A program made the translations under genes and the position numbers. DNA of 64,000 bases from Xestospongia muta (Eukaryota > Porifera > Demospongiae > Haplosclerida > Petrosiidae). The stretch covers positions 1,550,501 to 1,614,500 of the forward strand of contig OY848928.1 in the NCBI GenBank assembly GCA_963693285.1. Direction: 5' to 3'. Under the pieces are notes generated by a model that was not told where the DNA came from, ran no database searches, and saw only the letters and a program-made list of their open reading frames with translations. How positions within the stretch are numbered: position 1 is the stretch's first letter; each line of letters begins with the position of its first letter. Shown piece by piece: positions 1 to 11,800 of this stretch.

Positions 1-284
1 GTTTATGATCAGGTTTATTTAGCTATTATATACATTGTAGTAGACTTAACTCAGCTGTTACATATACACAGACTAAATACTGTAATCCTCACACATGGCC
101 ACATAAATCAGAACATTCTATAAATTTGCACTGTTTATTTTATAGATTATATTGAGTATTCTCAAATTATAAATTAACAAAATGTACAAGGATTTATACA
201 TAACTACAGCATATCTTTAGTTACATTAATGAACTAAATAAATAGGATCTAAGATTTCAATCAATTCTCTACTCTCTAGTAGGT
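1..284. other. Intergenic flank upstream of gene A
   Basis: AT-rich sequence with no supportable gene. It is clearly similar to the flank upstream of gene C (about 32410-32550 and 33427-33540), so it belongs to the duplicated unit. The gene C copy is split by a foldback insertion that is absent here, which makes positions 135-150 the empty site for that element. Confidence 0.6.
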
Positions 285-429
285 GTGGTGCAGGCTTTAT
301 TCTAGTTATTAAATTCAGTATATATGCACGTGACTTTCTTCATTGCGTATGCAATTGATATTTCCATCGCTGAGTGATTCTACGAGTTTCTACTCCTCAT
401 TTGCAAGTTCTGTTAGTATCCTGTAGTTG
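285..429 (+). promoter_or_regulatory. Gene A promoter and 5' UTR exon
   Basis: Conserved upstream block shared with genes B and C, with an E-box CACGTG at 327-332 followed by similarity that stops at a splice donor (GTTG then GTACGT at 430). The same arrangement precedes every copy (donors at 19702, 33707, 42686, 59205), so I infer a noncoding first exon of roughly 60-100 nt ending at 429. The transcription start is not determined; no convincing TATA box is seen in the A/B/C type. Confidence 0.5.
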
Positions 430-2775
430 GTACGTTACTAGTGAATTACAAGTTCTTCAATATAACTCTAAATTAAAAGTATATAATATACGACGTTTCT
501 ATATCTCCAGGTGTATATATGTAGCCGGCAGAAAACGCCGTACATTTATGTGAAATCAATACAGTTAGGTTCCAGGGTTTCAGGTTTGGGTCTGGGAAGT
601 AGTACCAATTTCACAATGTAGTATGACCTCTGGTGTCTGCCTATACTCAGTGAACAATGTGTGCGAATCAAACAAAAATAATTATTATATATAATTAATA
701 ATTATTAATAATTTTAAAAGCTATTATAGTGTCTATGATACCAGTTACAAAATACCATACATTTAATGCAAAATTAAGACAGGTTAAATGTTTAAGCATT
801 ATTGTCTGTTAATCAATAGGCTATAGTATGTAATGGTTTTCCATGTTGTGTTCAGCACTTAGTGTTGCTAATATTATTTGAAAGTGATATATACAAATTT
901 GTCTACAGGTCCAGCTATAGCAAAGAGTCCAATCTATATCTTGTACAACATACAAATTTAGACCTCTTAAGCAATAACATATAGACTTCCTCTTTGGACA
1001 TCTGGATTCTTTCAACATTTCAAGTTAGAACTTTCTAAACTACTTACATTTGTAGTTGAATTTTAAATATTTTGTGTCTGTCACAAAGTTGTCATTTATG
1101 ACCCAGTATTGTGAAGCAACAGTTATAAAAAGATCACATGTAGGCTCTTCCCAAGATTTTGTGTGGGGTTTCCTTCACACAATTTACAATTTATAGAGTA
1201 ATGTAATTTTAACAAGTGAGTATTTATGTCTGGCATGAAGTCCATACATTGCTAGCAAATTATTGTTAATGTTAAGGATTTAGGCATTGGTATCACACAT
1301 GATAACTATGACAGGAATTTACGAGAACAATAGCTTTGATTACAGTATACCCTTATCACATCTTTGGTTTGGTCACATGTCATAATTTTACTCATTATAG
1401 TTATGATAGAACTCTATGGGAACAGCTGGTTTGGTTAAAGTAGAATGACTTGGTTGAAAGTCAGTGTTATGCATTACTTACAAGGCAATCTCTGCATAAG
1501 TAACAGTAGTTAAAGCAACCAACCTGTACAGCAGTTCAATCTCTTTATTCTACTTAATTTCGGAAAGCTACAAGTCCACCTTGTTAAAAAAGCATACATT
1601 AAATGTTCATACATTAATTTTCACAACTTGTTAACTTAAACAACTGCAAAATTAACTCAATTACAATATCTTAATGTAATATAATGATTGTACTTTGTGA
1701 TATAATAATAAGGGAGTACACTCCCTTATCTAATCTTCCATGTCATAATCTTACTCACGATAGCTATGACAGGAAGTCTATTGGGACAGTAGCTTTGACT
1801 ACATAATAATCTTATCACATCTTTAGTTTGTTCATGTCATAATTTTACTCACAACAGCTATGATAGCTAGGAAATCTAATGTGAAAGTAGCTATAACTAA
1901 CTAGTCAAATGACTTGGTTAATAGCTAGCATTTAGTGCATCACTTATAAGAGCAATCACAATCACTATAAAATTGATTGGTTGATTGACAGTTCATGTAT
2001 GTAGCTACTAAGCATTTATAGTGTTCACTGCATGTGACCTTTTTGCAATTTACTCAAGTCAGTTCTTTCTGAGAAAAAAGATTCTTGGGCAATCTGTATG
2101 TAGTATGTAATAACTGCTCACACACAAAGGAAAGAACCAAGGTTGGAACAAATACACAAATCTGTACAAACTAAATCTTTACATAAGTATCCAGCTTGTT
2201 ATTAATGTTACATGATTTTCTACAGTTCTGGCAGAAAACACAATACTTAATTACGAAAATAATACTATACCTTAGTTTCTAAACCCTAAACCTCAGAACC
2301 TAAATATGTTAATTTCACATTAAAGTATGGCTTTTTTCTATCAGAATTTTAGCCACAGCATTTATGTAATCATGAACACTATATAGTAGAATTTAGCATT
2401 CAGTTTGTATCACAGTAATAGCACTTTTTAAATGTTATGTGGTAAATAGGTAATATCAGGAATCTGTTGGATTTTGTCTTGAAGTGAGTCACTTGACTGT
2501 AGGAACAAAGCACAAGTCCATAATAGTAATGCCTTCAGAGCCTGTGTAGGTCTTTTTATAAACAATTATTAGCCAGCAAAAAAATTAAATAATTGGTTAC
2601 ATTTTGCAAACATTCAAACTCAAAGGGATATACTATGATTGTAGTTCTTGCATTTAGAGGCACTATAACTTACATAGCTGCAATAGCTTACTGCATCAGA
2701 GTTACCATATTATGATGATTTTAAAGTAATCTTTTCAATTATAATCTTATGTTACTACAGTTTTATCATTTTTAG

Positions 2776-2820
2776 AATAAGAGTATAAGTATGGCCTACA
2801 GACAAGACCGTAATCATATT
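2776..2820 (+). CDS. Gene A start exon (MAYRQDRNHI)
   Basis: Acceptor TTTTTAG ends at 2775; the exon has 15 nt of 5' UTR, ATG at 2791, ten codons, then GTGAGT. It ends in phase 0. The equivalents in the other genes read M-A-(Y/R/Q)-R-Q-(D/E), with the same acceptor and the same GTGAGT donor, while flanking intron sequence differs more. It is too short for ordinary gene finding; paralogue conservation is the evidence. Confidence 0.65.
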
Positions 2821-5800
2821 GTGAGTATACTGTAGTTAAAATTGTGACCTTACCTTGATGAAATAATCATTTGTATAGTTAATTAATCATTGCGTAACTA
2901 TTGTAGTACATACACTGTAAAAATTACTATGTTATATATTTTAATAACTAATTTGTACTTTACATGGGTGAATTACTATGGAATCTAGAATTTATGTGAA
3001 TTACTCACTATATAATTTGCAGATATGTAAACATACAACATATCTATAATTCTATAACGAGTAATGCACAAGAAATCTATATTTCATAGTAACCCACCCA
3101 TGTAAAGTACAAAATAGTTGTTAAAATGACATAGTAGTTTTTACAGTGTACATCAGCATTTCTATAGATCATATCCAGCACCAAGTACATGTATAAAAAG
3201 TACTCGTGTTTGATCCATGCCATAATTTTCAAAGTGAATGGCAAAGAAGACTACTTCACTGTGTTTGTGTTTAATATGATTGGCCTGCTTTAAGTTTAAA
3301 GGACTGGTTTGTCGCATTTTGGACCTATATCATAATCATCCTATATCATTTTACAAAGACCCATAGCTAATGTTTATTAACTCATGCCACTCTCAGTGTG
3401 AATGAGGTTTATAGTACTTGCTCTGTGCATGCGTTTGCATCTGTTTGTCTGTCACTAGCCAATGCACTACAAACTACTCTAACTTGACAATGACAACATT
3501 ATAGCTCCAAAAATCATAAACATTTAGCATTGTGAATTCATTTTAGCTAAACGGTGGCCAAAGAAAGGTAAATTTTTAAAAGTAAAATGACCTTTGCAGC
3601 CAAGATGGAAGAGTTGATTGCACAGAAAAACCTACTGTGTAATACCTACAAACTTGATGTGGGGATTTTCATTAAAAATTCTATCTATGGTTATGGCAAT
3701 TTTCAATGACCTTGACAAAATGTTTAGTTATCGGAATGTCAACAGTGACATTCTCTCCATGGAGAGTTTGACTGGATGTTTTTATTTGGGACAATCATTC
3801 CATGTTTTCTTAATTGCAGACATCTTTAGTTGATTATTTCAACTGCGCACTGCTAAGCTTTCAAGAAACCTCTCCCTATATAAAACAATATCAGTTGTAA
3901 AAGAGCCAACAAATGATCCTCAGTGGTAGAGACCAATGTGACCTTGCTTGGTTGTAAAGGTTGTTACTTGACTAGGTGCAACTTGAGTATGACTCAACTG
4001 AACCAGGTATTAAAGACATCCTTGTCTAGCATTGTAGTATGCTTTTACTAAGCAAGATCAGCCTAATACTGTAAGTTCTCTAACAAACTAGTGCTAAACT
4101 ATAGACAGTGATGTTACAAAGTAGCTCCTGACTTCTGTTATTTGAGATTGAATTTTGAGCAGCTCCATAGCTTCTCCAGTCTTCAAACTTACAAAAATCT
4201 AGTCCCTTACAGTAGCATTATGACAATATATATATATATATATATATATACCTGATTTGCTATAAATTTAACTAAATACTTTAGACTCCAATTCTTAGTT
4301 ACTAGCACAAAGGAAGGCACTAGACATACACATGATGGATATGATCTATTGTATAAAACATCTATGAACATAAATAAGGAATATAATAAATTTGTTATTT
4401 AGCATTTTTTATTTGTTATGGTTGCATTTAAAACATGATTATTAACTGTCTAATTGTATGCTCATTCATATGAGTTGTTATCACTTTTGTTATTTCTCTT
4501 TTCTCTACTACAATCATGTTATGATGACAATCTACTATGATAATAATGATTTCTATATATTTAGCCTGTAAGTATGAGCACAACACACATTAGTATTATG
4601 AATTGCTTAATTATACATTCATCATAAATCACTTTTTTCTTTTCTGTACTATGATCATACTATGATGATAACATATACTATATTTTTCTTGTTCAGCGAG
4701 TAAGTATGAACACACTCATTATTAGTCATTGTTTTTCTTTCTTTTCTTTATTATGATGATAACCAACACTGTATTCTACTTATTTAGCGAGTAAGTATGA
4801 ACACACATTAGTATTATGTATTCTTTGACAGTGTACCCATTTTTAATCCTTCTTTTGTCTTTTATGATCATTCTATGATGATAATTTATACTTATGTATT
4901 CAGGCAGTAAGTAAAACACATTTTAGTATTGTGCATTTTATATCATTGTATTTCTTTCTTTTCTCTTCTACGATCATTCTATGATGGTAACTTGTATTTT
5001 ACTTATTTAGTCAGTAAGTATATATACTACACATTAGTATTGTGCATTTTTTTAATTGAGCACCAACTATAAATTTTTTTCTCTTTTATCCACTATGATT
5101 ATATTATGATGATATCGTACACTGATCCCAATTTTTCAGTCAGTAAGTATACGTACACATTAGTATTATGTTTGTTTCCATTATGCATCTTTGTTTCTTT
5201 CTTTCCTTTATTATGACTATAATGAAAACCTACAACATATCCTGCATATTTAGGATGTAAGTATGAAGACGATATTAACAATTGTATATGCATTATCACT
5301 TATTGTTTTCACTCTCTTTTTCTACTATGATCATGCTATGATGATAATCTACACTATATTCTACTTATTTAGCGAGTAAGTATGAATTCACATTAGCATT
5401 TTTTATTGTTTAATTTCATAGCAATTGTTTTTCTTTCTTTTCTTTACTATGATCATTATATTATGATGACAACATACACAATATGTTTTACTTAATTAGC
5501 GAGTAAGTTTGACACAAATGAAATTAGTATTCTGTATTTATTTAATTGTGTGTGCATTATCATTCATTCTTTATCTTTCTATGATCATATCATGATGATA
5601 TCCTACAATATATTCCACTAATTTAGATTGTAAGTACAAGCACATAATTATTATTATTATGTAGTGTTTAATTTTGTATACATTATTAATCATTTTTTTT
5701 CTTGTTTGTCTCACTTTGATCATATTATGATGACATCCTACACTGTATCCCACTTATTCAGTCTGTAAGTATGGACACACATTAGTATTATGTATTGTTT

Positions 5801-8800
5801 AATTGTGTATACATTATTAATAATGGTTTTTCTCTCTTTTATCTACTATGACCGTACCATGATGATAACCTATACTTTTCTGCTTTTTAGCGAGTAAGTA
5901 TGGACACACATTTGTATTATGTATTGTTAAATTTGTACCCGACATTAATCGAAGTTCTTTTTTTTTCAATTATGATTTATATGATGATAATCCTACATCC
6001 TGTATCCCATCTATTTAGCCTGTAAGTATGATTACACATACACCAGTATATATTATGTATTGCTTTGATTATCTATTATTTATTCACTGTTTTTTTCTTT
6101 CTTCTTTCTACTATGATATACTATGATGATACATTGCATTGTATCCCACTTATTTAGCCTGTAAGTATGAACACACAGAGGTGTTATGCATTGTTTAATT
6201 ATGTATTTATAGTAAATTAATGTTTTCTCTTTTTCTCACTTTATATGATCATACTATGATGGTTATATCCCACTTATTCAGCTTGTAAGTATGAAGACCA
6301 ATTAATTATTATTTAGTGTGTACTGATTGAATAATATTAAATTATTGTTTTCTCTTTTTTCTTTCCATTATGATTGTATTATGGTGGTCATTCACATTGT
6401 ATTCTACTTATTCAGCGAGTAAGTATAAACACACAGTAAAAATTCATGAAATGTAGGGATAACAGCCTAAACATCTGACCTCAGTAGGAATGATAGTAAA
6501 ACATCCCCACATCGTAGCCCCACAGTAGATTGATTGACACTATACATCTATAGGGCCTTACGTTATGGGTACTATGTAGGGAATTTTATACTGCCATTCA
6601 TATTGTAGTCTTAATAATTGTTTTTTAAAGTATGTACTTGTTTGTGTTGTCTTTTTAAATTGACAACAAATCTTTTTATAATAATATTTCTATCATTTAA
6701 ATGTATACATGAGTAATTGAGTATCTAGACTAGCTTAGTATTCTGAAATAGTGTCCAATTATAGATCCTGCTTTTTATTTGAGATTACAGTTATTCTCTC
6801 CTTAGAAGAGAAATATGTTCCAGAAAACACAGGAAATGTTTGATCAAGATCAGTGCACATTGTAGGATAGATAGATACTAACTATCTTTTGTTTTCCTCC
6901 TTGTGAAAAATATATAGTAGATATGCTGTGACTAGACTCCCAGGAGAAAAATGAATGCATAATTAATATATTTAGGTTTAAAAGTTTACACACTAGAGTA
7001 TACTCTTAATTTTACATTGAACTATTATGCTTTCTGCCAGTACTATAGACATAATTAATCATTAATTAAATGTAAATAAATGGCTTCTATCAGTGAGACT
7101 GCTTTCCAAGCTCTGCAAAATCACTACTTTCATTGTTGAGATACTTGAAATAAGACATCTAAAAATGGACACCTCATGTACAAACAAAATGTTCTGTGTA
7201 AAAATAGTCATCAATAGCATTCTAGTTTTATAAGCATCATGTAGCAAACAGAAGAAACATTGTGCCGTCCCTACTTAGTCAATCCTATTACTTGCCTGAT
7301 AACATATTGTTTAATTATGTATTCTTTATAATTCTTACTGTTTGCTTTTTTTTCCTAACTATATGATGGTTTTTCACATATCCTACTTATTCAGCCTGTA
7401 AGTATGAACATACATTAGTATTATGTATATTGTTTTATCAAGTATTCAATAAAAATCATTTTCTCTTTTTTTTCTCTGCTATGATCATATTATGATGATG
7501 ACTCTCTTTGTATTTTACTTATTTAGCGAGTAAGTATAAACACATATTAGTATATTATAAATTCTTTAATTATGTACCAATTTATTATTAATTGTTTTTT
7601 TTCTTTCTTTAATTGGTTTCTCTCTTTTATCTCTACTATGATCAAATTATGATTATAATTCATTTTGTCGTCAATTTATTTAGCGAGTAAGTATAAAGTA
7701 TAAACACTTATTATTATATTATTAATTATTTAATTGTGTACTAACATATTATTAATTGTTTTTCTTTATTGCTATACTATGATCATACTATGATGTAACC
7801 TACCCTGTATTCTACTTATTTAGCTAGTAAGTATGTACACTATTAATTGTTTAATACTTATTGTGTATCAATTATTAATTGTTGTTCTGTCTGGCATACA
7901 CTGCATGCCAGACAGTCATAAGATTGTATTGGGTCATGTGATATATAATATATTTGAATGTCCACCTATTTCTTGTATGTTATGACAAATAAATTTTATC
8001 TGCATAAAAGGAAATTCCTAATATCTCATTGAAGTATTGTACTTCTTGTGCTATACAAATAACCACTGCCTTTTACAAATATATACTTTTTCTTTCTCTA
8101 TGATCATCCAATGATGGTAAATTATTCTCTTCTTATTCAGTTGGTAAGTATTAACACACATTATGTATAAGAATGACATATTGTTTAATCTTTATTTGTT
8201 ATTAATTTGTTTATCATCATTCTCTGCTATTATGTAATATTAATAACCTACATTGTATTCTACTAGTTCAGCCTATAAATATGAGCACACACCAGTTTTG
8301 TTTTATTCATCTGCAATATAATACCAAACATTACTTCATGTTCATGGTTATTGGTATTGCATGACATAAATAACTTATGACAGAGATACTGAAGTATATA
8401 ATAATATATTACAAATACATTAAATATCTTAGACTGTGTACATACTGACACTGGCAGATTTTTAATAAATAGTATAAATAAACCAATGTGTTGTTTGGTC
8501 ATTGTACATGATACTGCATACATGATGATAATTATGATTCCTACAATAATTATAAATTGTATTGTATTTTAAAATATCTATCTCTCATTTCTATATAGAG
8601 TAGAGAAATCAGTGCTGAAGAAGGTAGGAAGGTTCTTTATCAATTAAATATTCCATAGTCATTTATTTATCATTACAAAAAGTACCAGATGGTTTGCCTT
8701 AGCAATAATCATATGTGTGTATGAATTAATCACTGTCAAAAGTGATGAATGAGTTTACTTAACTACCAACCTTTGCTATATATATATATATATCTCTAAC

Positions 8801-11800
8801 TGACCAAGAAATGTTATTTTTTTGCTCTGTTTTTGTATTATGAAATTACATCCGCCCATTTACACTTAAATATATTAATTATAATTTTATAGATGTTGAA
8901 TATCGAAAAGCTCTAGCTGAAGGAGAAATGGATGTAGCATATGCCAGACTTATGTTTCTAGGAGCAGCTGGTGTTGGAAAGACGAGCTTTAAAAGATCAC
9001 TCATGAAAGAACGTTGGAATCCTTGCATTGATAGCACCATTGTCTCTGATGTCCATTCTCTGCGACCAATTGGACGAGAGTGGCAATCATTAGGTGATGA
9101 AGTTGAGGAGAAGTGGAGAGAAGTCACAGAAGACGATGAGCTGAATGAGATGGCAGAATTACTGGCTGCTGTACATCAAAACATATCAGGCATTAATGAG
9201 TTTAGTAGCAAAGTAATTGCTGCTACCAAGTTGTTTCCAGATTCTCACATGCTAGAAAGCACTATGATTTCAGAAGAAAAGGTTGAAGAAATTGAGAAAT
9301 CTCATGTTCGATCTGTTCTCTCAGAAGCTATTGCTCGTGCTAGTTCTATACCCATGAGCTCAGCAAGAAATATTAAACCACAACCTTTTCTTCATATTTG
9401 GGATTGTGGGGGTCAGCCTATTTTTCTAGAAATTCTCCCAGCATTTCTCACATCTCGTACTATGTTTCTTCTCCTGTATGATGCCTCTAAGAGTTTTAAG
9501 GAAAAGTGGCAAGCTGTACAGACTATACAAGGAGAGAGAAGGGTTGAAGAAGAAGTAAGCATCACCACAATTGATCTTCTTCTTAATTGGCTGTCCAATA
9601 TTCACATTCATCTCACAAAATATGATGAAAAGGGAGCACTCTTAAATTATCCTCGTGTACTATGCATTGGTACACATGGTGACAAGCTGAAAGCTATGGG
9701 CCAAGCTCATGATCAAAAGATACGAGAATTAGAGTCATATTGCCAAGGAAAACCATTTGAAGTTCTTATTGATGGTTTTCACATTGTTGATAATACCACT
9801 GCTGGGAGAGGGATTGGTGAAGATGTCAATTTCTCTAAAGTGCGAAGAGCCATACGTGATTTCACCTACAAAAAGCTTATTGTCAAAACACCAATTAGCT
9901 GGGTACTCTTCCGTAAAGTCATTCAAGTTCTCAAAGCAAATGTTATTAGTCTTGAAGAAGCTCATGCCATTGGTATTGCATGCAAAATACCCAGTGATGT
10001 TGTTCCCAAAGTACTCCTTTTTTACCACGACTTAGGAGTGCTCTTGTTCTACCCTCACATCATTGGTTTAGAAAATGTAGTCATTCTCAGTCCCAGATGG
10101 TTTGTGAATGCTCTTGGGAAAGTGTTAACACTAAAAGGAAGAGAAGACCATAAAACACGACTTATGTGGGACATATTACGCAAGAAGGGTATACTTGTCC
10201 AACCTCTCTATGTAGCTGCCTGGAGAGAAATTGAAGGGGTTGATCCAGAGTCATTGATTAATTTATTGGTTTGCTTTCGACTTGCTGCTGAAGTGAAGAC
10301 AGATCAATTTTATGATCCCAGTGTGAAGCAATACTTTTTGCCTTTAGTATTGCCTTCAGTTAAGGAACCATCAGTTTCACCAGGATACCGTCAAACAGCT
10401 ACTCCTTTGCATCTCACATTTAGAACTGAGTTTGTACCACCAGGTTTTTTCACTCGTTTTATTACAACAATTGCAGAATCACCATTATGTGAAATCAACT
10501 TTGATAAAGGAGTATATCGCAATCGAATAAATATTGAATTTGGAAATCCACCAATTGATGAGGTAATTTTAAGTGAGCTACCTCATGCTATTCAAGTTGA
10601 TGTCCATCGATATGCACCTGAAAGTGATGGTCTTGACAAGCTTACTCATGTCTGCCAAGAATTGTGTAGTTTTGTTAAGGAAGTAGCTAAAGAAGTTGAC
10701 AAATGTTTGTTTGCGAATGAAGGTAATGAAAATGACATCGATGACAGAGACATGCCTGGCAGGGTATTCAAAGAAGTTCGTTTTGTATGTGCTGCACCAG
10801 AGTGTCAGTCTACTTCATGTTGTCATTATTTAAAGCACAAAAAAGGCCAGACCTGTGATTTGTACTTACGTTGTGAAAACAGTAATGAGTATCGTGAAGT
10901 TTTACCTGAAGAAGGCCTCTGGTTTCCTGACAAGAGTACTGCATTAAAGGTCAGTGCTACTTGTATATAATAATAACTAAAGTCATTTCATAATTATAGA
11001 AAACTACCTCATTGCAGCAAAAAGAGATGCTAGATATTAGCAAAAAGATTTCAAACCAAGAGAAATTATTTGAGCTTGCAGCATGTTTGGAAATGACGCA
11101 AAATCTTAATGTCATTCTTCAAGATCCTTCTAAACACAAACGAGCTGGTTTTGAACTATTATATGAGTGGGTAAATAATAAAGGAGGTGTACGTGATGAA
11201 ATGGTGAAAATTCTGCAAGCTATAGATCTACCACAACTTGCTGAAATGTAAGATATTTTGTTATAAGGAACAACAATAATGTCTTTTAAATCTAATTAAG
11301 GGTAAAGGAAGCTGAGTATGATCCTGGGAAGTTAGGCAATAAGAGAAATCAACAAATGGTTAGTTCTAAAATACATCAGATTTCTTTATTTGTAGTTATT
11401 ATACAGGGTCACCCAAAACCATTGGTAAATCCAATAACTATACTACCTCTCAGTTCTGAACCTACCATTTCTGAATCTACTACTCCTCAGTCTCCACCCA
11501 CAATAATACCTACAACTACCTTAATATCTGATGTTGATCTTTTACGATGTACTCGTCATATTCATGGAAATATATCAATCCTTGCTGGCTCTCTTGGTAT
11601 CTCTTCTGCAAATCTACAGGAGATAAAACATGACTATGAAGAAATGGAGACACAAGCATACTGGGTATTAAAGAAATGGAAAGAATTTGTTTCAAGTAAT
11701 GCTCAACATCAAGAACTTCATGACAAACTCCGAGTTTTAGGATTTAATAATGCTGCTGAAAGGTATCATTGTTTATGCATGAACAATAAAATTATCATTT

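Noticed and set aside
3618..3833. 71-codon frame in gene A intron
   Set aside because: It is duplicated in gene B around 23020-23230, where a small deletion and substitutions alter the frame. No splice or domain evidence.
4560..8150. Array units as C/D-box snoRNAs, because each has ATGATGA
   Set aside because: There is no CUGA D box and no terminal stem at a fixed distance. The motif is better explained as part of a branch-site region before a 3' splice site.
4480..8150. Array as a CRISPR-like or plain satellite repeat
   Set aside because: Units are diverged and spaced irregularly. Only the splice-site context and 3-nt core are strictly kept, and the setting is a eukaryotic intron.
8263..8523. 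Minus-strand 86-codon frame conserved in gene B (27692-27952)
   Set aside because: Conservation reflects the recent A/B duplication of the whole intron. It has no recognisable protein features, and the plus strand there is a decayed array unit.
9735..10035. Long open frames on both strands overlapping the Roc-COR exons (and equivalents at 29157, 39988, 48776)
   Set aside because: They are shadows of the conserved GTPase frame in other frames, present in every paralogue for that reason.
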